Below, piece by piece: positions 41,350-49,946 of a stretch of 64,000 nt of DNA; the first letter of the stretch is position 1; every line of letters begins with the position of its first letter. A model generated the notes under the pieces. That model was not told where the DNA came from and ran no database searches. It worked only from the letters and a program-made list of their open reading frames with translations. Made by a program: the position numbers and the translations under genes. Location of the stretch: positions 143,005-207,004 of the forward strand of contig NZ_FNKG01000002.1 of assembly GCF_900101675.1 (NCBI RefSeq), given 5' to 3'. The stretch comes from Curtobacterium sp. UNCCL20 (lineage in GTDB: Bacteria; Actinomycetota; Actinomycetes; Actinomycetales; Microbacteriaceae).

Positions 41350-42543
41350 TCAGGCCCAGCGCATCGCGTAGACCCTGGCCAGGCCGTGCGCGGTCGGGAG
41401 GGACAGGACGGTCCGGAGCAGCGCCTCCCGGCCGGTCGTCGCCAGACCGCGCTGCGGACGGCCGAGCGCCATGTTCACCTCTGCCTGCCGGGCGGCACGC
41501 AGGGCGATCACCTGCCGACGACGTGCGTACCGGGGCCACGGACCAGCCGTACCGGTGGCGACCGCGTCGGCGAGGAGCGGCGCGAGCTCGGCGGCGTCGA
41601 GCCAGCCGAGGTTCATGCCCTGCCCACCGATCGGGCTGATCTCGTGTGCGGCGTCCCCGACCAGCACCACGCGGCCGACGCCCACCCGGTCCGCTGCTCG
41701 TCGTCGGACGCGGAACCCGCTGAGCATCGTGCAGGTCGACGCGTCGAGCGTGACGCCGGTGCGCGCGGCGACGACCGCGGCGAGCCGTGCGGCGAGTGCG
41801 GGGTCCGGTCCGGCGGTGGCTGCGGACGGAGCGGGCTCGAACGCCTCGTCGTCCGGCACGACGGCGACGTACCGGCGGCGACCGGACGGTAGCGGGAACG
41901 ACTCGACGACGCCCGCTGGACCGACGTCGACGAGCGCGGTGCTGCGCGCCCCGGCGTCCTCGGGGTCGGCGAAGTCGCCCATCACGTAGCGGTCCGGGTA
42001 GTCACGTCCGGTGGTGCCGATGCCGAGCAGGTCGCGGACGACGCTCCGGGCGCCGTCGGCGCCGACCACGAACGCCGCTCGGACGGACACCTCCTCGCCG
42101 TCCGGGCCGGCCCCCGAGGCGTCGACGTGGTCTGCGTGCCGGTCGAGGGCGGTGAGGGTCGTGCCGGTCCGGAGCGCCGCCGGTGCCGACGCCGCGAGCC
42201 GTTCGCGGAGCAGCGATTCGGTGCGGTGCTGGTCGAGCGTCGCGACGTAGGGGTGCGTGTCGGATGCGCGGGCGAAGCGGAGCGTGCCGAGGGTGCGTCC
42301 GCGGCTCCGTGCGACTCCGGTGCGGACGAGCGTCGCCTCGGCGAGGACCGGTCCGTCCAGCCCGATCGCGGCGAAGGCGTCGAGGGACGGCGGGTGGATG
42401 CCGATCGCGCGGGACCCGGCGGGAGGCGTCGCGCGCCGTTCCCAGACGGCGACGTCGATGCCCCGCGCGGCGAGGAGCGCCGCGGCGAAGAGGCCGACGG
42501 GGCCGCCCCCGACGACGAGGACGTCGATGCGCTCGGTGGTCAC
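41350..42543 (-). CDS. FAD-dependent aromatic monooxygenase-like protein
   Basis: 397 residues, PheA/UbiH-like fold. FAD-binding G-G-G-P-V-G-L-F-A-A-A-L-L at 12-24, the second motif D-G-A-R-S near 165, and the third G-D-A-A-H-E-I-S-P-I-G-G-Q-G-M-N-L-G near 300. Starts at a GTG. It should hydroxylate an aromatic or quinone-like substrate with NAD(P)H and oxygen. Convergent with the UbiA gene 45 bases away, so a functional link is a guess from proximity. No partner reductase is adjacent. Confidence 0.88.
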   Translation of the reverse strand: MTTERIDVLVVGGGPVGLFAAALLAARGIDVAVWERRATPPAGSRAIGIHPPSLDAFAAIGLDGPVLAEATLVRTGVARSRGRTLGTLRFARASDTHPYVATLDQHRTESLLRERLAASAPAALRTGTTLTALDRHADHVDASGAGPDGEEVSVRAAFVVGADGARSVVRDLLGIGTTGRDYPDRYVMGDFADPEDAGARSTALVDVGPAGVVESFPLPSGRRRYVAVVPDDEAFEPAPSAATAGPDPALAARLAAVVAARTGVTLDASTCTMLSGFRVRRRAADRVGVGRVVLVGDAAHEISPIGGQGMNLGWLDAAELAPLLADAVATGTAGPWPRYARRRQVIALRAARQAEVNMALGRPQRGLATTGREALLRTVLSLPTAHGLARVYAMRWA

Positions 42544-42646
42544 GGTCCGAGCCTACGGACGGGGGCATCCCGGGGGCGGGGGAGTGCGCGAGGTGTCCCG
42601 CGTGCAGTCCTTCCCGGCCAGCGAGCCCGGACCCTGTGCGTGGGGG

Positions 42647-43870
42647 TCAGGCGGCCGCCGCGTCGCGCACGTCGGCGTCGCCCCGCGCCGACCGGTCCGC
42701 GGCGACGAGCCGCCGCGCTTCCCGCAGGCGCTTCCGGAGCCGCTCGACGGGCACCTCCACCGCGTACGCAGCGCCGACGGCGACGAGGAGTGCGACCCCG
42801 ATGAGCCACACCGTTCCCCAGGGGCCGATGGCGAAGGTCCCGAGCAGGGCGATCACGAGCGGGTGCCAGAGGTAGGCCGAGTACGACACCCGCCGGCCGA
42901 ACCAGGACACCGGCGTCCAGGCGAGCACGGCGGACAGCGGCGACCGCACCGACACCAGGCCGCCGATGAGCAGCGCCGAGATGAGCCCCGTCACCGGCAG
43001 CACGACGCCGAACGACCACGCGTGCTGCGTCCAGTCGTCGTCGATCCAGAACTGGACGGCGGTGAGCAGGCCGATCCCCACCCAGGTGGCCGCGTGCCCG
43101 GCGATCCCGGCCGCCCGGGTCCGGACGCGTTCGTCGTCGAGCAGCAGCGCGAGCAGACACCCGGTCGCCAACGGCACGACGCCGAGCACGGGCGAGAAGT
43201 AGACGTCCGGGGTGGACCCGCCGCCCGGCGTGCGGTAGCTCAGCCAGGACGCCACGGCACCCCCCACGATGACGACGCCGAGCCCCGTCATCAGCCAGCG
43301 ACGGCGGGCCCGCAGTGCGAACAGCAGCACGAGGACGGGCGGCCAGACGAGGTAGAACTGCTCCTCCATCGACAGGCTCCAGGTGTGCGCGAACACGCCC
43401 TGCGTGGTGTCCCAGTACGACCGGAAGAGGTTGCCGGTGTAGCTGAGCGCGATGAAGGCGGCCTCACCGGGCGAGAACGAGGCGCCCTTGTAGTCGCCCA
43501 CCCAGTTCCACAGGAGCAGCCCGACCACGACCAGGGCGAGGAGTGCCGGGTAGAGGCGGAGGAGCCGCTTGGTCCAGAACGAGCCGAGCCGGATCCGCCC
43601 GGTGCGGCGCCGCTCGCCGAGCAGCAGCGTGGAGATGAGGAACCCGGACAGCACGAAGAACACCGTCACGCCGATGAAGCCGCCCTCGAACTGCGGCACG
43701 TGCAGGTGGTAGAGGATGACGATCAGGATCGCGATGGTCCGCAGTCCGTCGAGTGCCGGCGCACGGTGCGTCAGCGGCGGGGGCGGAGCCGTTCGTGTAC
43801 TGCTGCCGTCGGTGTCGGCCGTGGCGGAGGTCCTGCGGGTCCGCTCCGGCGAGAGCGTGGGGGTGGCCAC
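42647..43870 (-). CDS. Acyltransferase 3 family membrane protein (OafA-like)
   Basis: 407 residues. A Pro/Thr/Ser-rich cytoplasmic start (about 1-35), then A-L-D-G-L-R-T-I-A-I opening, the catalytic His in L-Y-H-L-H, F-F-V-L-S-G-F-L-I and E-E-Q-F-Y-L-V-W, all acyltransferase 3 marks, over about ten TM helices. It probably acetylates cell-wall, polysaccharide or lipid sugars. GTG start with GGAGG 5 bases upstream. Monocistronic between the monooxygenase and TetR genes. Confidence 0.9.
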   Translation of the reverse strand: MATPTLSPERTRRTSATADTDGSSTRTAPPPPLTHRAPALDGLRTIAILIVILYHLHVPQFEGGFIGVTVFFVLSGFLISTLLLGERRRTGRIRLGSFWTKRLLRLYPALLALVVVGLLLWNWVGDYKGASFSPGEAAFIALSYTGNLFRSYWDTTQGVFAHTWSLSMEEQFYLVWPPVLVLLFALRARRRWLMTGLGVVIVGGAVASWLSYRTPGGGSTPDVYFSPVLGVVPLATGCLLALLLDDERVRTRAAGIAGHAATWVGIGLLTAVQFWIDDDWTQHAWSFGVVLPVTGLISALLIGGLVSVRSPLSAVLAWTPVSWFGRRVSYSAYLWHPLVIALLGTFAIGPWGTVWLIGVALLVAVGAAYAVEVPVERLRKRLREARRLVAADRSARGDADVRDAAAA

Positions 43871-43960
43871 GGACGCCTCCTGCGCGATCAGATCGAGGTG
43901 TCACGACCGGGTGGCCGTGACCGGATCGTTACATGATGCTCGCCGATCGTAAGAGGCGTC

Positions 43961-44533
43961 TCAACGTCCGGGGTGCACCAGCTCCGTCAGGGCGTCGAGC
44001 CGTTCTCGGGCGATGGTGGAGAAGGGTCGGTCCTCGCCCGCGGTGATCCACTGGGCGAACGACAGGTGGAAGACGGTCACCGCGGTCTCGGCGGTGATCG
44101 TCGCGACGGGTTCGGCGACACCGCGGTCGCGGAACACCTCGCCGAGCCGGACCTTGAGCGACGCCAGCTTGCCGAGTTCGCGTTCCCCGAGTGCCGGGTT
44201 CGCGTCGATGATGCCCTGCCGAGCCCGTGACCAGGCGCGGCGTTCCTCGGGGAAGAACCCGCCGGCGGACTCCAGGGCGACGCGGACGAGTCCGAACGGT
44301 GGCGCCTCGGCCGGGGCTGCCTCGATCGGGCCGGTGAACACGCCGACGAAGTCGTCCTGCCCGGCGAACAGGACCTCGCGCTTGTCGGTGAAGTGCCGGA
44401 AGAAGGTGCGCTCGGTGACCTCGGCCGCGGCGGCGATCTCGGCGACCGTCGTCTGGTCGTAGCCCTGGGACGCGAAGAGCTGCAGGGCGGTCGCCTGCAG
44501 TCGTTCACGAGTTCCGGGTTGCCATCGGCCCAT
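43961..44533 (-). CDS. TetR-family regulator
   Basis: 190 residues. HTH at about 20-55: Q-T-T-V-A-E-I-A-A-A-A-E-V-T-E-R-T-F-F-R-H-F, typical TetR. The C-terminal ligand domain is the common all-helical form. Divergent from the epimerase/oxidoreductase gene at 44642, and a 23-base dyad with exact 9-base arms lies in the spacer, so it likely represses that gene and itself. Ligand unknown. Confidence 0.9.
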   Translation of the reverse strand: MGRWQPGTRERLQATALQLFASQGYDQTTVAEIAAAAEVTERTFFRHFTDKREVLFAGQDDFVGVFTGPIEAAPAEAPPFGLVRVALESAGGFFPEERRAWSRARQGIIDANPALGERELGKLASLKVRLGEVFRDRGVAEPVATITAETAVTVFHLSFAQWITAGEDRPFSTIARERLDALTELVHPGR

Positions 44534-44590
44534 GCGAGGAGTCTACTGATCCGGACGTGTTGATGACAGCGGCTGACATGGAGTGCTACG

Positions 44591-44613
44591 GTGATGTCAG
44601 TTCATGACATCAC
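44591..44613. promoter_or_regulatory. TetR-type operator, 23-base dyad
   Basis: GTGATGTCA (44591-44599) and TGACATCAC (44605-44613), exact 9-base arms around GTTCA, centred about 40 bases before the epimerase start. A -35-like TTGATG (44560-44565) and -10-like TGCTAC (44584-44589) put the dyad over the transcription start of the epimerase gene. A weaker half (TGACAT) lies at about 44574-44579. Confidence 0.75.
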
Positions 44614-44641
44614 GCCGTGGACACCTGCGAAAGGAACGCAC

Positions 44642-45547
44642 ATGCACGTGTTCGTCACCGGGGCCTCCGGCTGGATCGGGTCCCACACCGTCGACGACCT
44701 CCTCGCCGCCGGGCACACCGTCACCGGCCTCGCCCGTTCCGACGCCTCGGCCGCAGCGCTGCAGGCGAAGGGCGCCGCCGTCCTCCGCGGGGACCTCGAC
44801 GACCTCGACACCATCCGCCGCGGTGCCGCCGAGGCCGAGGGCGTCCTGCACCTCGCCAACAAGCACGACTGGGCGAACGCCGCGGCCACCAACGCGAGTG
44901 AGCGCGGCGCCGTCGAGGCCATCGCCGAGGCGCTCGTCGGCTCCGATCGGCCGTTCGTCCTGGCCTCGGGCGTCGCCGGCCTCGCCCAGGGCCGTCCGTC
45001 GAACGAGTCGGACCCGAACCCCTTCGTCGGCCCGGACAGCATGCGCGGTGGCAGCGAGAACCGCGGCTTCGACTTCGTCGACCAGGGCGTCCGGACCATC
45101 GCCGCCCGGTTCAGCCCGACCACCCACGGCATCGGCGACCACGGTTTCATCAAGGTCATCGCCGACGCGGCTCGGGAGCGGGGCGTCTCCGGCTACGTCG
45201 GCGAGGGCACCAACAGCTGGGCCGCCGTGCACGTCACGGACGCCGCACGACTCGTGCGGCTCGGACTCGAGCAGGCCCCCGCGGGTTCACGCCTGCACGC
45301 CGTCGCCGAGACCGCGATCCCGACGCGGGCGATCGCCGAGGCCATCGGCGAGGGCCTCGGGCTGCCCGTGACCTCGATCGACCCGGCCGACGCGGTGGCG
45401 CACTTCGGCTTCATCGGGCAGTTCTTCGGCATGGAGATGTCGGCGACCTCGGACGAGACCCGCAAACTGCTCGGCTGGGAGCCCACCGGCCCCGGTCTCC
45501 TCGAGGACATCGCCGCCGGCGCGTACTTCGACGTCCGCGTCGCCTAG
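44642..45547 (+). CDS. NAD(P)-dependent epimerase/oxidoreductase (SDR)
   Basis: 301 residues, extended/atypical SDR. Nucleotide loop G-A-S-G-W-I-G (7-13). The W-A-A-V-H-V-T-D-A-A motif and the later T-S-D-E-T-R-K-L-L-G-W-E-P are seen in this group of reductases and isomerases. AAGGAA precedes the ATG at 44642; an in-frame start 51 bases upstream lies within the operator and is rejected. Regulated by the divergent TetR protein. Substrate unknown. Followed by two tandem hairpins. Confidence 0.85.
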   Translation: MHVFVTGASGWIGSHTVDDLLAAGHTVTGLARSDASAAALQAKGAAVLRGDLDDLDTIRRGAAEAEGVLHLANKHDWANAAATNASERGAVEAIAEALVGSDRPFVLASGVAGLAQGRPSNESDPNPFVGPDSMRGGSENRGFDFVDQGVRTIAARFSPTTHGIGDHGFIKVIADAARERGVSGYVGEGTNSWAAVHVTDAARLVRLGLEQAPAGSRLHAVAETAIPTRAIAEAIGEGLGLPVTSIDPADAVAHFGFIGQFFGMEMSATSDETRKLLGWEPTGPGLLEDIAAGAYFDVRVA

Positions 45548-45607
45548 CGAGGCAGGCGCGGCGCCGGCGGCTGCCGCGACGACGACGGCTGCCGCGGCGC
45601 CGACCCG

Positions 45608-45649
45608 GAACGACACGACCGACGTCGTACGACATCGGTCGTGTCGTTC
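45608..45649. repeat. Inverted repeat A of a tandem hairpin pair
   Basis: 15-base arms GAACGACACGACCGA (45608-45622) and complement (45635-45649). The loop is itself the palindrome-containing CGTCGTACGACA. Between convergent genes (epimerase + and ndh -). Confidence 0.85.
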
Positions 45650-45680
45650 GTTGCGTGCGCCGGAAGCCGCGCCCAGGAAC

Positions 45681-45722
45681 GAACGACATCGTCGCTGTCG
45701 AACGACAGCGACGATGTCGTTC
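45681..45722. repeat. Inverted repeat B of a tandem hairpin pair
   Basis: 20-base perfect arms starting GAACGACATCGTCGCTGTCG (45681-45700 and 45703-45722) with a 2-base loop. Shares the GAACGACA start with repeat A. Strong bidirectional terminator candidate, 32 bases after repeat A. Confidence 0.85.
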
Positions 45723-45764
45723 CGCGTCAGCACGCGCGAGCTGCGCCGGTCCGGACCACCCCGA

Positions 45765-45824
45765 CACGAGCGCCCCCGTCGCGAACGCCCCCAACACGAA
45801 CGCCCCCGAGCGAACGCCCGAGCG
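45765..45824. repeat. Four 15-bp tandem units beside ndh
   Basis: CACGAGCGCCCCCGT-type unit repeated four times with changes, ending 9 bases before the ndh stop. No gene in 45548-45832; this spacer holds only repeats A, B and this array. Confidence 0.75.
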
Positions 45825-45832
45825 ACCGCGCC

Positions 45833-47131
45833 CTACTCCGCCTTCTGCAGCTGCCAGGGGTCGGGCTCGCGGTCCCCGTTCGGCCGCACCGGCCGGACGT
45901 CGCCCACGATCGGGATCGACCGCTTCCGCATGAACCACAGGTAGCGCACGAAGAAGTGCGACAGCGTCGACAGCCGGTTCCCGTTGCCGAGCAGCGAGGC
46001 GATGTGCACGCCGACCCAGGCCAGCCACGCGATCGGCCCGACGAGTGTGATGCCGCCCCGGAGCTGCGCGACCGCCGCGTTCGTGCCGATCGTCGCCATC
46101 GTGCCCTTGTCGAAGTACTTGAAGAGCTCGGTCGGCTTGCCCTCGATCAGCCGTACGACCTGCCGCGCCGAGTGGCGTCCGCCCTGCAGCGCCGGCTGCG
46201 CGAGCTGGGCGAGCGCGTCGTCCTGCGCCGCGATGTCGCCCGCGGAGAAGATCCGCTCGACACCCTTCACGCTGAGGTCGTCGTTCACCTGGATGCGTCC
46301 GCCGTGGGTCTGCGGCAGGCCCCAGCCCGCGACCTCCTTGTGGGCGGCGACGCCGGTCGCCCAGATGACCTGCGACGCGGGGATGAACTCGCCCTCGGCG
46401 GTCATCACGCCGTCGCGCTTCACCTCGGAGACACCGGTGTTGAGTCGCAGCACGACGCCGCGCTTCCGGAGGATCTTGGCCGCGTACCGCCGCAGGCGCG
46501 GGGCGAACGGCTTGAGCAGCTCGCCGCTGCGGTGCACGAGGGTGATCGAGATGTTGCCGCGCTCGATCTCCGGGTAGGCGCCGACGAGCGCCTGGTCGCG
46601 GAGCTCGGCGAGTGCGCCGGCCATCTCCACGCCCGTCGCGCCGCCGCCGACGATGACGATCTTGATCTCGTCCGGGCCCTGGTTCGCCGCTGCTTCCTCG
46701 AGCCGGGTGAACAGCTCGTCACGGATGCGGAGCGCCTGGGAGCGGGAGTACATCGAGTACGCGTACTCGTACGCCCCGGGGGTCCCGAAGTAGCTCGTGT
46801 TCACGCCGTTGGCGAGGATCAGGTAGTCGTAGTGCAGGTGCTCACCGTCGGACATCTCGGCGATCCGCTCGTCGGTCTTGATGCCGGTGAGCAGGCCGTG
46901 CCGGAACTCGGCGTTGCTCTGCTTCGCGCGGAGGCTGCGGAGGAAGTACGTCACGTCGCCGGCGTTCAGGCCGCCCGTCGCCACCTGGTACATGAGCGGC
47001 TGGAACATGTTGTAGACGTGGCGGTCGACCAGGGTCACCCGGACCGGCGCGTCGGCGAGTTCGCGCATCGCGGCGACACCGGCGAATCCACCGCCGACGA
47101 TGACGACGTGCGGGCGGGTGTCCTGGGGCAT
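45833..47131 (-). CDS. ndh: Type II NADH dehydrogenase
   Basis: 432 residues. FAD loop V-I-V-G-G-G-F-A-G at about 10-18, NADH loop I-V-G-G-G-A-T-G-V-E-M-A-G near 175, and an amphipathic C-terminal region that attaches it to the inner membrane. Also F-S-A-G-D-I-A-A near 295. It oxidises NADH and reduces menaquinone without proton pumping. Starts at M-P-Q-D-T-R (47131); the frame is open 63 bases upstream but that is not conserved-looking. Monocistronic. Confidence 0.93.
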   Translation of the reverse strand: MPQDTRPHVVIVGGGFAGVAAMRELADAPVRVTLVDRHVYNMFQPLMYQVATGGLNAGDVTYFLRSLRAKQSNAEFRHGLLTGIKTDERIAEMSDGEHLHYDYLILANGVNTSYFGTPGAYEYAYSMYSRSQALRIRDELFTRLEEAAANQGPDEIKIVIVGGGATGVEMAGALAELRDQALVGAYPEIERGNISITLVHRSGELLKPFAPRLRRYAAKILRKRGVVLRLNTGVSEVKRDGVMTAEGEFIPASQVIWATGVAAHKEVAGWGLPQTHGGRIQVNDDLSVKGVERIFSAGDIAAQDDALAQLAQPALQGGRHSARQVVRLIEGKPTELFKYFDKGTMATIGTNAAVAQLRGGITLVGPIAWLAWVGVHIASLLGNGNRLSTLSHFFVRYLWFMRKRSIPIVGDVRPVRPNGDREPDPWQLQKAE

Positions 47132-47211
47132 GCTGACTCCGGCTTCCTCTGGTGCTGAGATGGTCACCTCAGAGGGTACGCGCGGTTCGCCCACGCCTGG
47201 TTCACAGGCCT

Positions 47212-47225
47212 GGCCTGGAGGCGCG
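47212..47225. repeat. Half element of the dispersed palindrome family
   Basis: GGCCTGGAGGCGCG arm alone, with no exact complementary arm, between ndh (start at 47131) and the reductase stop at 47237. A decayed or incomplete copy. Confidence 0.7.
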
Positions 47226-47236
47226 GCTGGGCTCCG

Positions 47237-47785
47237 TCAGGCGTCGAGCCTCGCGTAGGTGCTCACGACGTTCCCCTTGCTCGTCACCATGCTGTCGACC
47301 AGACGGAGGCGCGTGGGCGGGTCGGTGGGCTCGAACAGCTTGCGTCCGGCACCGGCGATCGCGGGGTGCACCATGAGCTGCAGCTCGTCGAGGAGTCCGG
47401 CGAACAGCAGGTGGCGGACGACGGTGATGCTGCCGCACACGGCGATGTCCGCGCCCTCGCCTGCCTGCAGCTCGCGCACGAACGTGTCGAGGTCGCCGGT
47501 GATGCGCGTGCTGTTCTCCCACGCGAGGTCGTCACCGAGGGTGGTGGAGGCGACGTACTTCGGAAGCGGGTTGATCCACTGGCCGAAGCCGTCCTCGGGG
47601 TGGGCGGGCCACCACTCGGCCCACTCGAGGTAGCTGTTCTTCCCGAGGAGGACGGTGTCGGTGCGGGCCATGAAGGCACCCATGCCGGCTCCGAGTTCGT
47701 CGTCGAAGGAGTCGTACTGGAAGTTGTACGGGTCCTGCACGACGCCGTCGAACGACGCGAACAGCCCTGCCGTCACCTTGCGCAT
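47237..47785 (-). CDS. Dihydrofolate reductase/RibD C-terminal-like protein
   Basis: 182 residues. V-T-A-G-L-F-A-S-F-D-G-V-V start, T-V-L-L-G-K-N-S-Y middle and D-I-A-V-C-G-S-I-T-V-V-R near 115 match the RibD_C/YyaP-like reductase group, NADPH-dependent. Common as an orphan gene in actinobacteria. Substrate unknown; it is not a folate-pathway DHFR. ATG at 47785; the next gene ends 16 bases upstream. Confidence 0.85.
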   Translation of the reverse strand: MRKVTAGLFASFDGVVQDPYNFQYDSFDDELGAGMGAFMARTDTVLLGKNSYLEWAEWWPAHPEDGFGQWINPLPKYVASTTLGDDLAWENSTRITGDLDTFVRELQAGEGADIAVCGSITVVRHLLFAGLLDELQLMVHPAIAGAGRKLFEPTDPPTRLRLVDSMVTSKGNVVSTYARLDA

Positions 47786-47801
47786 GGTCGGAGCGTAGCG
47801 C

Positions 47802-48293
47802 TCAGCTGTTCGAGGAGGAACCGCTCGAGTCGGATCCGGTTCCGGAGCCCGTGCCGGTCCCGGTGCCGGTGCCGCCCTGGGTGCCGCTGCCCGGGAACTG
47901 CCCGGTCCCGCCGCCGGGGAACCGGTTCGTGCCGCCGCCCGTGCCGGGCAGCTGGGTCGTCGACTGGCTCGCGCCACCGATCGCGTGGCCGACCGCGAAC
48001 CCGATGCCCCCGCCCGCGAGCAGCGCCGCCAGGCCGACGGACACCAGGACCACCGGCCAGAACCACGGCGGCTTCGGACCCCGGCGCTTCGCGGTGGCCG
48101 CCGCGCCGTACCAGGGTGTGGCTCCGTTCGGCTGGCCCGGCTGCCAACTGTTCCAGACCGGTGCCGCCGGGGGTGCCGGGGTGTCGAGGGTCGCGGTGGA
48201 GGTCGGCGTCGGTGCCGCTCCCCAGCCGGCGGGGGCGTGCTGTTCGGAGCGCTCCGGGCGGTCCGAGGGGTTCGTGGGGGTGCTGTCGGTCAT
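47802..48293 (-). CDS. Single-pass membrane protein with Gly/Ser/Thr tail
   Basis: 163 residues. A Pro/Ala/Thr-rich cytoplasmic part (about 1-75), one TM helix at about 81-106 (W-P-V-V-L-V-S-V-G-L-A-A-L-L) and an exported low-complexity G-T/G-S tail of about 50 residues ending S-S-S-N-S. No enzyme motif. The ATG at 48293 is chosen because the upstream extension is short and unsupported. Likely a surface or envelope accessory protein; unrecognised. Confidence 0.65.
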   Translation of the reverse strand: MTDSTPTNPSDRPERSEQHAPAGWGAAPTPTSTATLDTPAPPAAPVWNSWQPGQPNGATPWYGAAATAKRRGPKPPWFWPVVLVSVGLAALLAGGGIGFAVGHAIGGASQSTTQLPGTGGGTNRFPGGGTGQFPGSGTQGGTGTGTGTGSGTGSDSSGSSSNS

Positions 48294-48393
48294 GGCACGA
48301 GTGCACACCGCTTCCCTATGTGCCCACGATGACGACGCTGACGCGTGACTGTGCAGGCGGCGGCGTGCAGGGCGTCCCGCGTAGCCTCACGGT

Positions 48394-49182
48394 GTGCGCG
48401 CCAAGGTCGAGACCGTCCGAGTCCAGGGGCTGCCCGTCCGGCTGCACACACTCGCGCCAGCCGGCCGGGTCCACGACGGGCTCGCGCCGACGATCGTCCT
48501 CGTGCACGGCATCGGGATGTCGCACCGCTCGTTCCACCGGTCGCAGCGGGTGCTCGCCGCGTCCCACCGCACCGTGAGCGTCGACCTCCCCGGGTTCGGC
48601 GGGCTGCCGGTCGCCGGACGCCGGCTGTCGATGGAGGAGCTCGGTGACCTCGTCGTCGAGGCCGTGCGGTCCCGCGGCGCCGGGGACCTCGTCCTGGTCG
48701 GGCAGTCGATGGGCACCCAGGTGGTCGCCGAAGCCGCCCGACGACACCCGGACGTGGTCGACTCCGTCGTCCTCATCGGCCCCGTGGTCGCCCAGCGCCG
48801 ACGTTCCCTGCTGCTGCAGGCCACCGACCTCGCGCGGGACTGCCTGGTGGAGGGGACCCGGATGAACGCCGTCCTCACGACCGACTACCTGCGGAGCGTC
48901 CCCCAGTACGTGCGTGAGCTCCGACCGATGCTCCGGCACCGGCTCGAGGCCACCCTCCCGCACGTCGCCCAGCCGGTCCTGGTCGTCCGCGGCACGCAGG
49001 ACCCGATCGCCCGGCACGACTGGTGCGCTCGACTCGCGAGCGTCGCTCCCCGGGGCGCCTTCGTCGAGCTCCCCGGACCGCACCACGTCCAGGAGCGCCA
49101 ACCGGTGGCGTTCGCCCAGCTCGTCGGCGAGCTCCGCCGCGTCCAGACGCTGGAGGGCACGGTCCCGGAGGCCCGGCGATGA
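48394..49182 (+). CDS. Alpha/beta hydrolase
   Basis: 262 residues. Oxyanion-region V-L-V-H-G-I-G, nucleophile elbow G-Q-S-M-G-T-Q (Ser near 109), Asp in R-G-T-Q-D-P-I and His in P-G-P-H-H-V-Q complete the triad. GTG start. The stop overlaps the start of a second hydrolase gene (ATGA). Substrate unknown; cytoplasmic, no signal peptide. Confidence 0.87.
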   Translation: MRAKVETVRVQGLPVRLHTLAPAGRVHDGLAPTIVLVHGIGMSHRSFHRSQRVLAASHRTVSVDLPGFGGLPVAGRRLSMEELGDLVVEAVRSRGAGDLVLVGQSMGTQVVAEAARRHPDVVDSVVLIGPVVAQRRRSLLLQATDLARDCLVEGTRMNAVLTTDYLRSVPQYVRELRPMLRHRLEATLPHVAQPVLVVRGTQDPIARHDWCARLASVAPRGAFVELPGPHHVQERQPVAFAQLVGELRRVQTLEGTVPEARR

Positions 49183-49946
49183 CGGACGCGACCGCGTCGG
49201 AGACCGGGCCGATGCGCGCGGACCGCACCGCGCCTCCCGTCCGGATCTCCCTGTCCCGACGCGCGTGGTGGGCCGCACTCGACTGGTGGTACGCGGCCAG
49301 GTGGCAGCTGCGGAGCCTCGGCCCGACCACAGCCGACGACTACCGGAGCGGCGAGGGCCAACCCGTCGTCGTCATCCCCGGCGTCTACGAGACGTGGCAC
49401 TTCATGCGGCCGTTGATGGACGCCCTCCACGACCGTGGACACCCGGTCCACGTGCTCGCGTCCCTGCGTCACAACCTCCGGCCGGTGCCCGAGTCGGCGG
49501 AGAACGTGCTCGGGTACCTCCGGGAGCACGACCTGCACGACGTCCTCGTCGTGGCGCACAGCAAGGGCGGGCTGATCGGCAAGTACGCGATGACCCGGCT
49601 CGACGACCACGACCGGATCGACCGGATGGTGGCGGTCTCGACCCCGTTCGCCGGCTCCGGGTACGCGCGCCTCGCGCCGGTGCGGCACCTGCGGGTGTTC
49701 CGGGCGAGTGACCCGGTGCTGGCCGGGCTGGCCCGGGAGCTCGACGCCAACGCCCGGATCACGTCGGTGTACGGGGTGTTCGACACGCTCATCCCGGAGG
49801 GCAGTGCGCTCGCCGGGGCCACGAACGTGCGGCTGCCCGTCGGTGGGCACTTCCGGATCCTCGGCGACGCGCGGACCCGGGCCGCGGTGCTGGCCGCCGC
49901 CGACGCGTCGGCCGGCGGCCGCGGCGCGGGGCGAGACTCGGCCTGA
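49179..49946 (+). CDS. Second alpha/beta hydrolase, lipase-like
   Basis: 255 residues. Core with P-V-V-V-I-P-G-V-Y-E-T-W-H-F, nucleophile elbow A-H-S-K-G-G-L-I-G (Ser near 130), Asp/His supplied by V-F-D-T-L-I-P and G-H-F-R-I-L-G. The A-H-S-K-G-G motif is that of the triacylglycerol lipase/palmitoyl thioesterase group. No signal peptide. Coupled to the first hydrolase by an ATGA overlap, so the two may act on one substrate class. Followed by a second-family repeat. Confidence 0.83.
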   Translation: MTDATASETGPMRADRTAPPVRISLSRRAWWAALDWWYAARWQLRSLGPTTADDYRSGEGQPVVVIPGVYETWHFMRPLMDALHDRGHPVHVLASLRHNLRPVPESAENVLGYLREHDLHDVLVVAHSKGGLIGKYAMTRLDDHDRIDRMVAVSTPFAGSGYARLAPVRHLRVFRASDPVLAGLARELDANARITSVYGVFDTLIPEGSALAGATNVRLPVGGHFRILGDARTRAAVLAAADASAGGRGAGRDSA

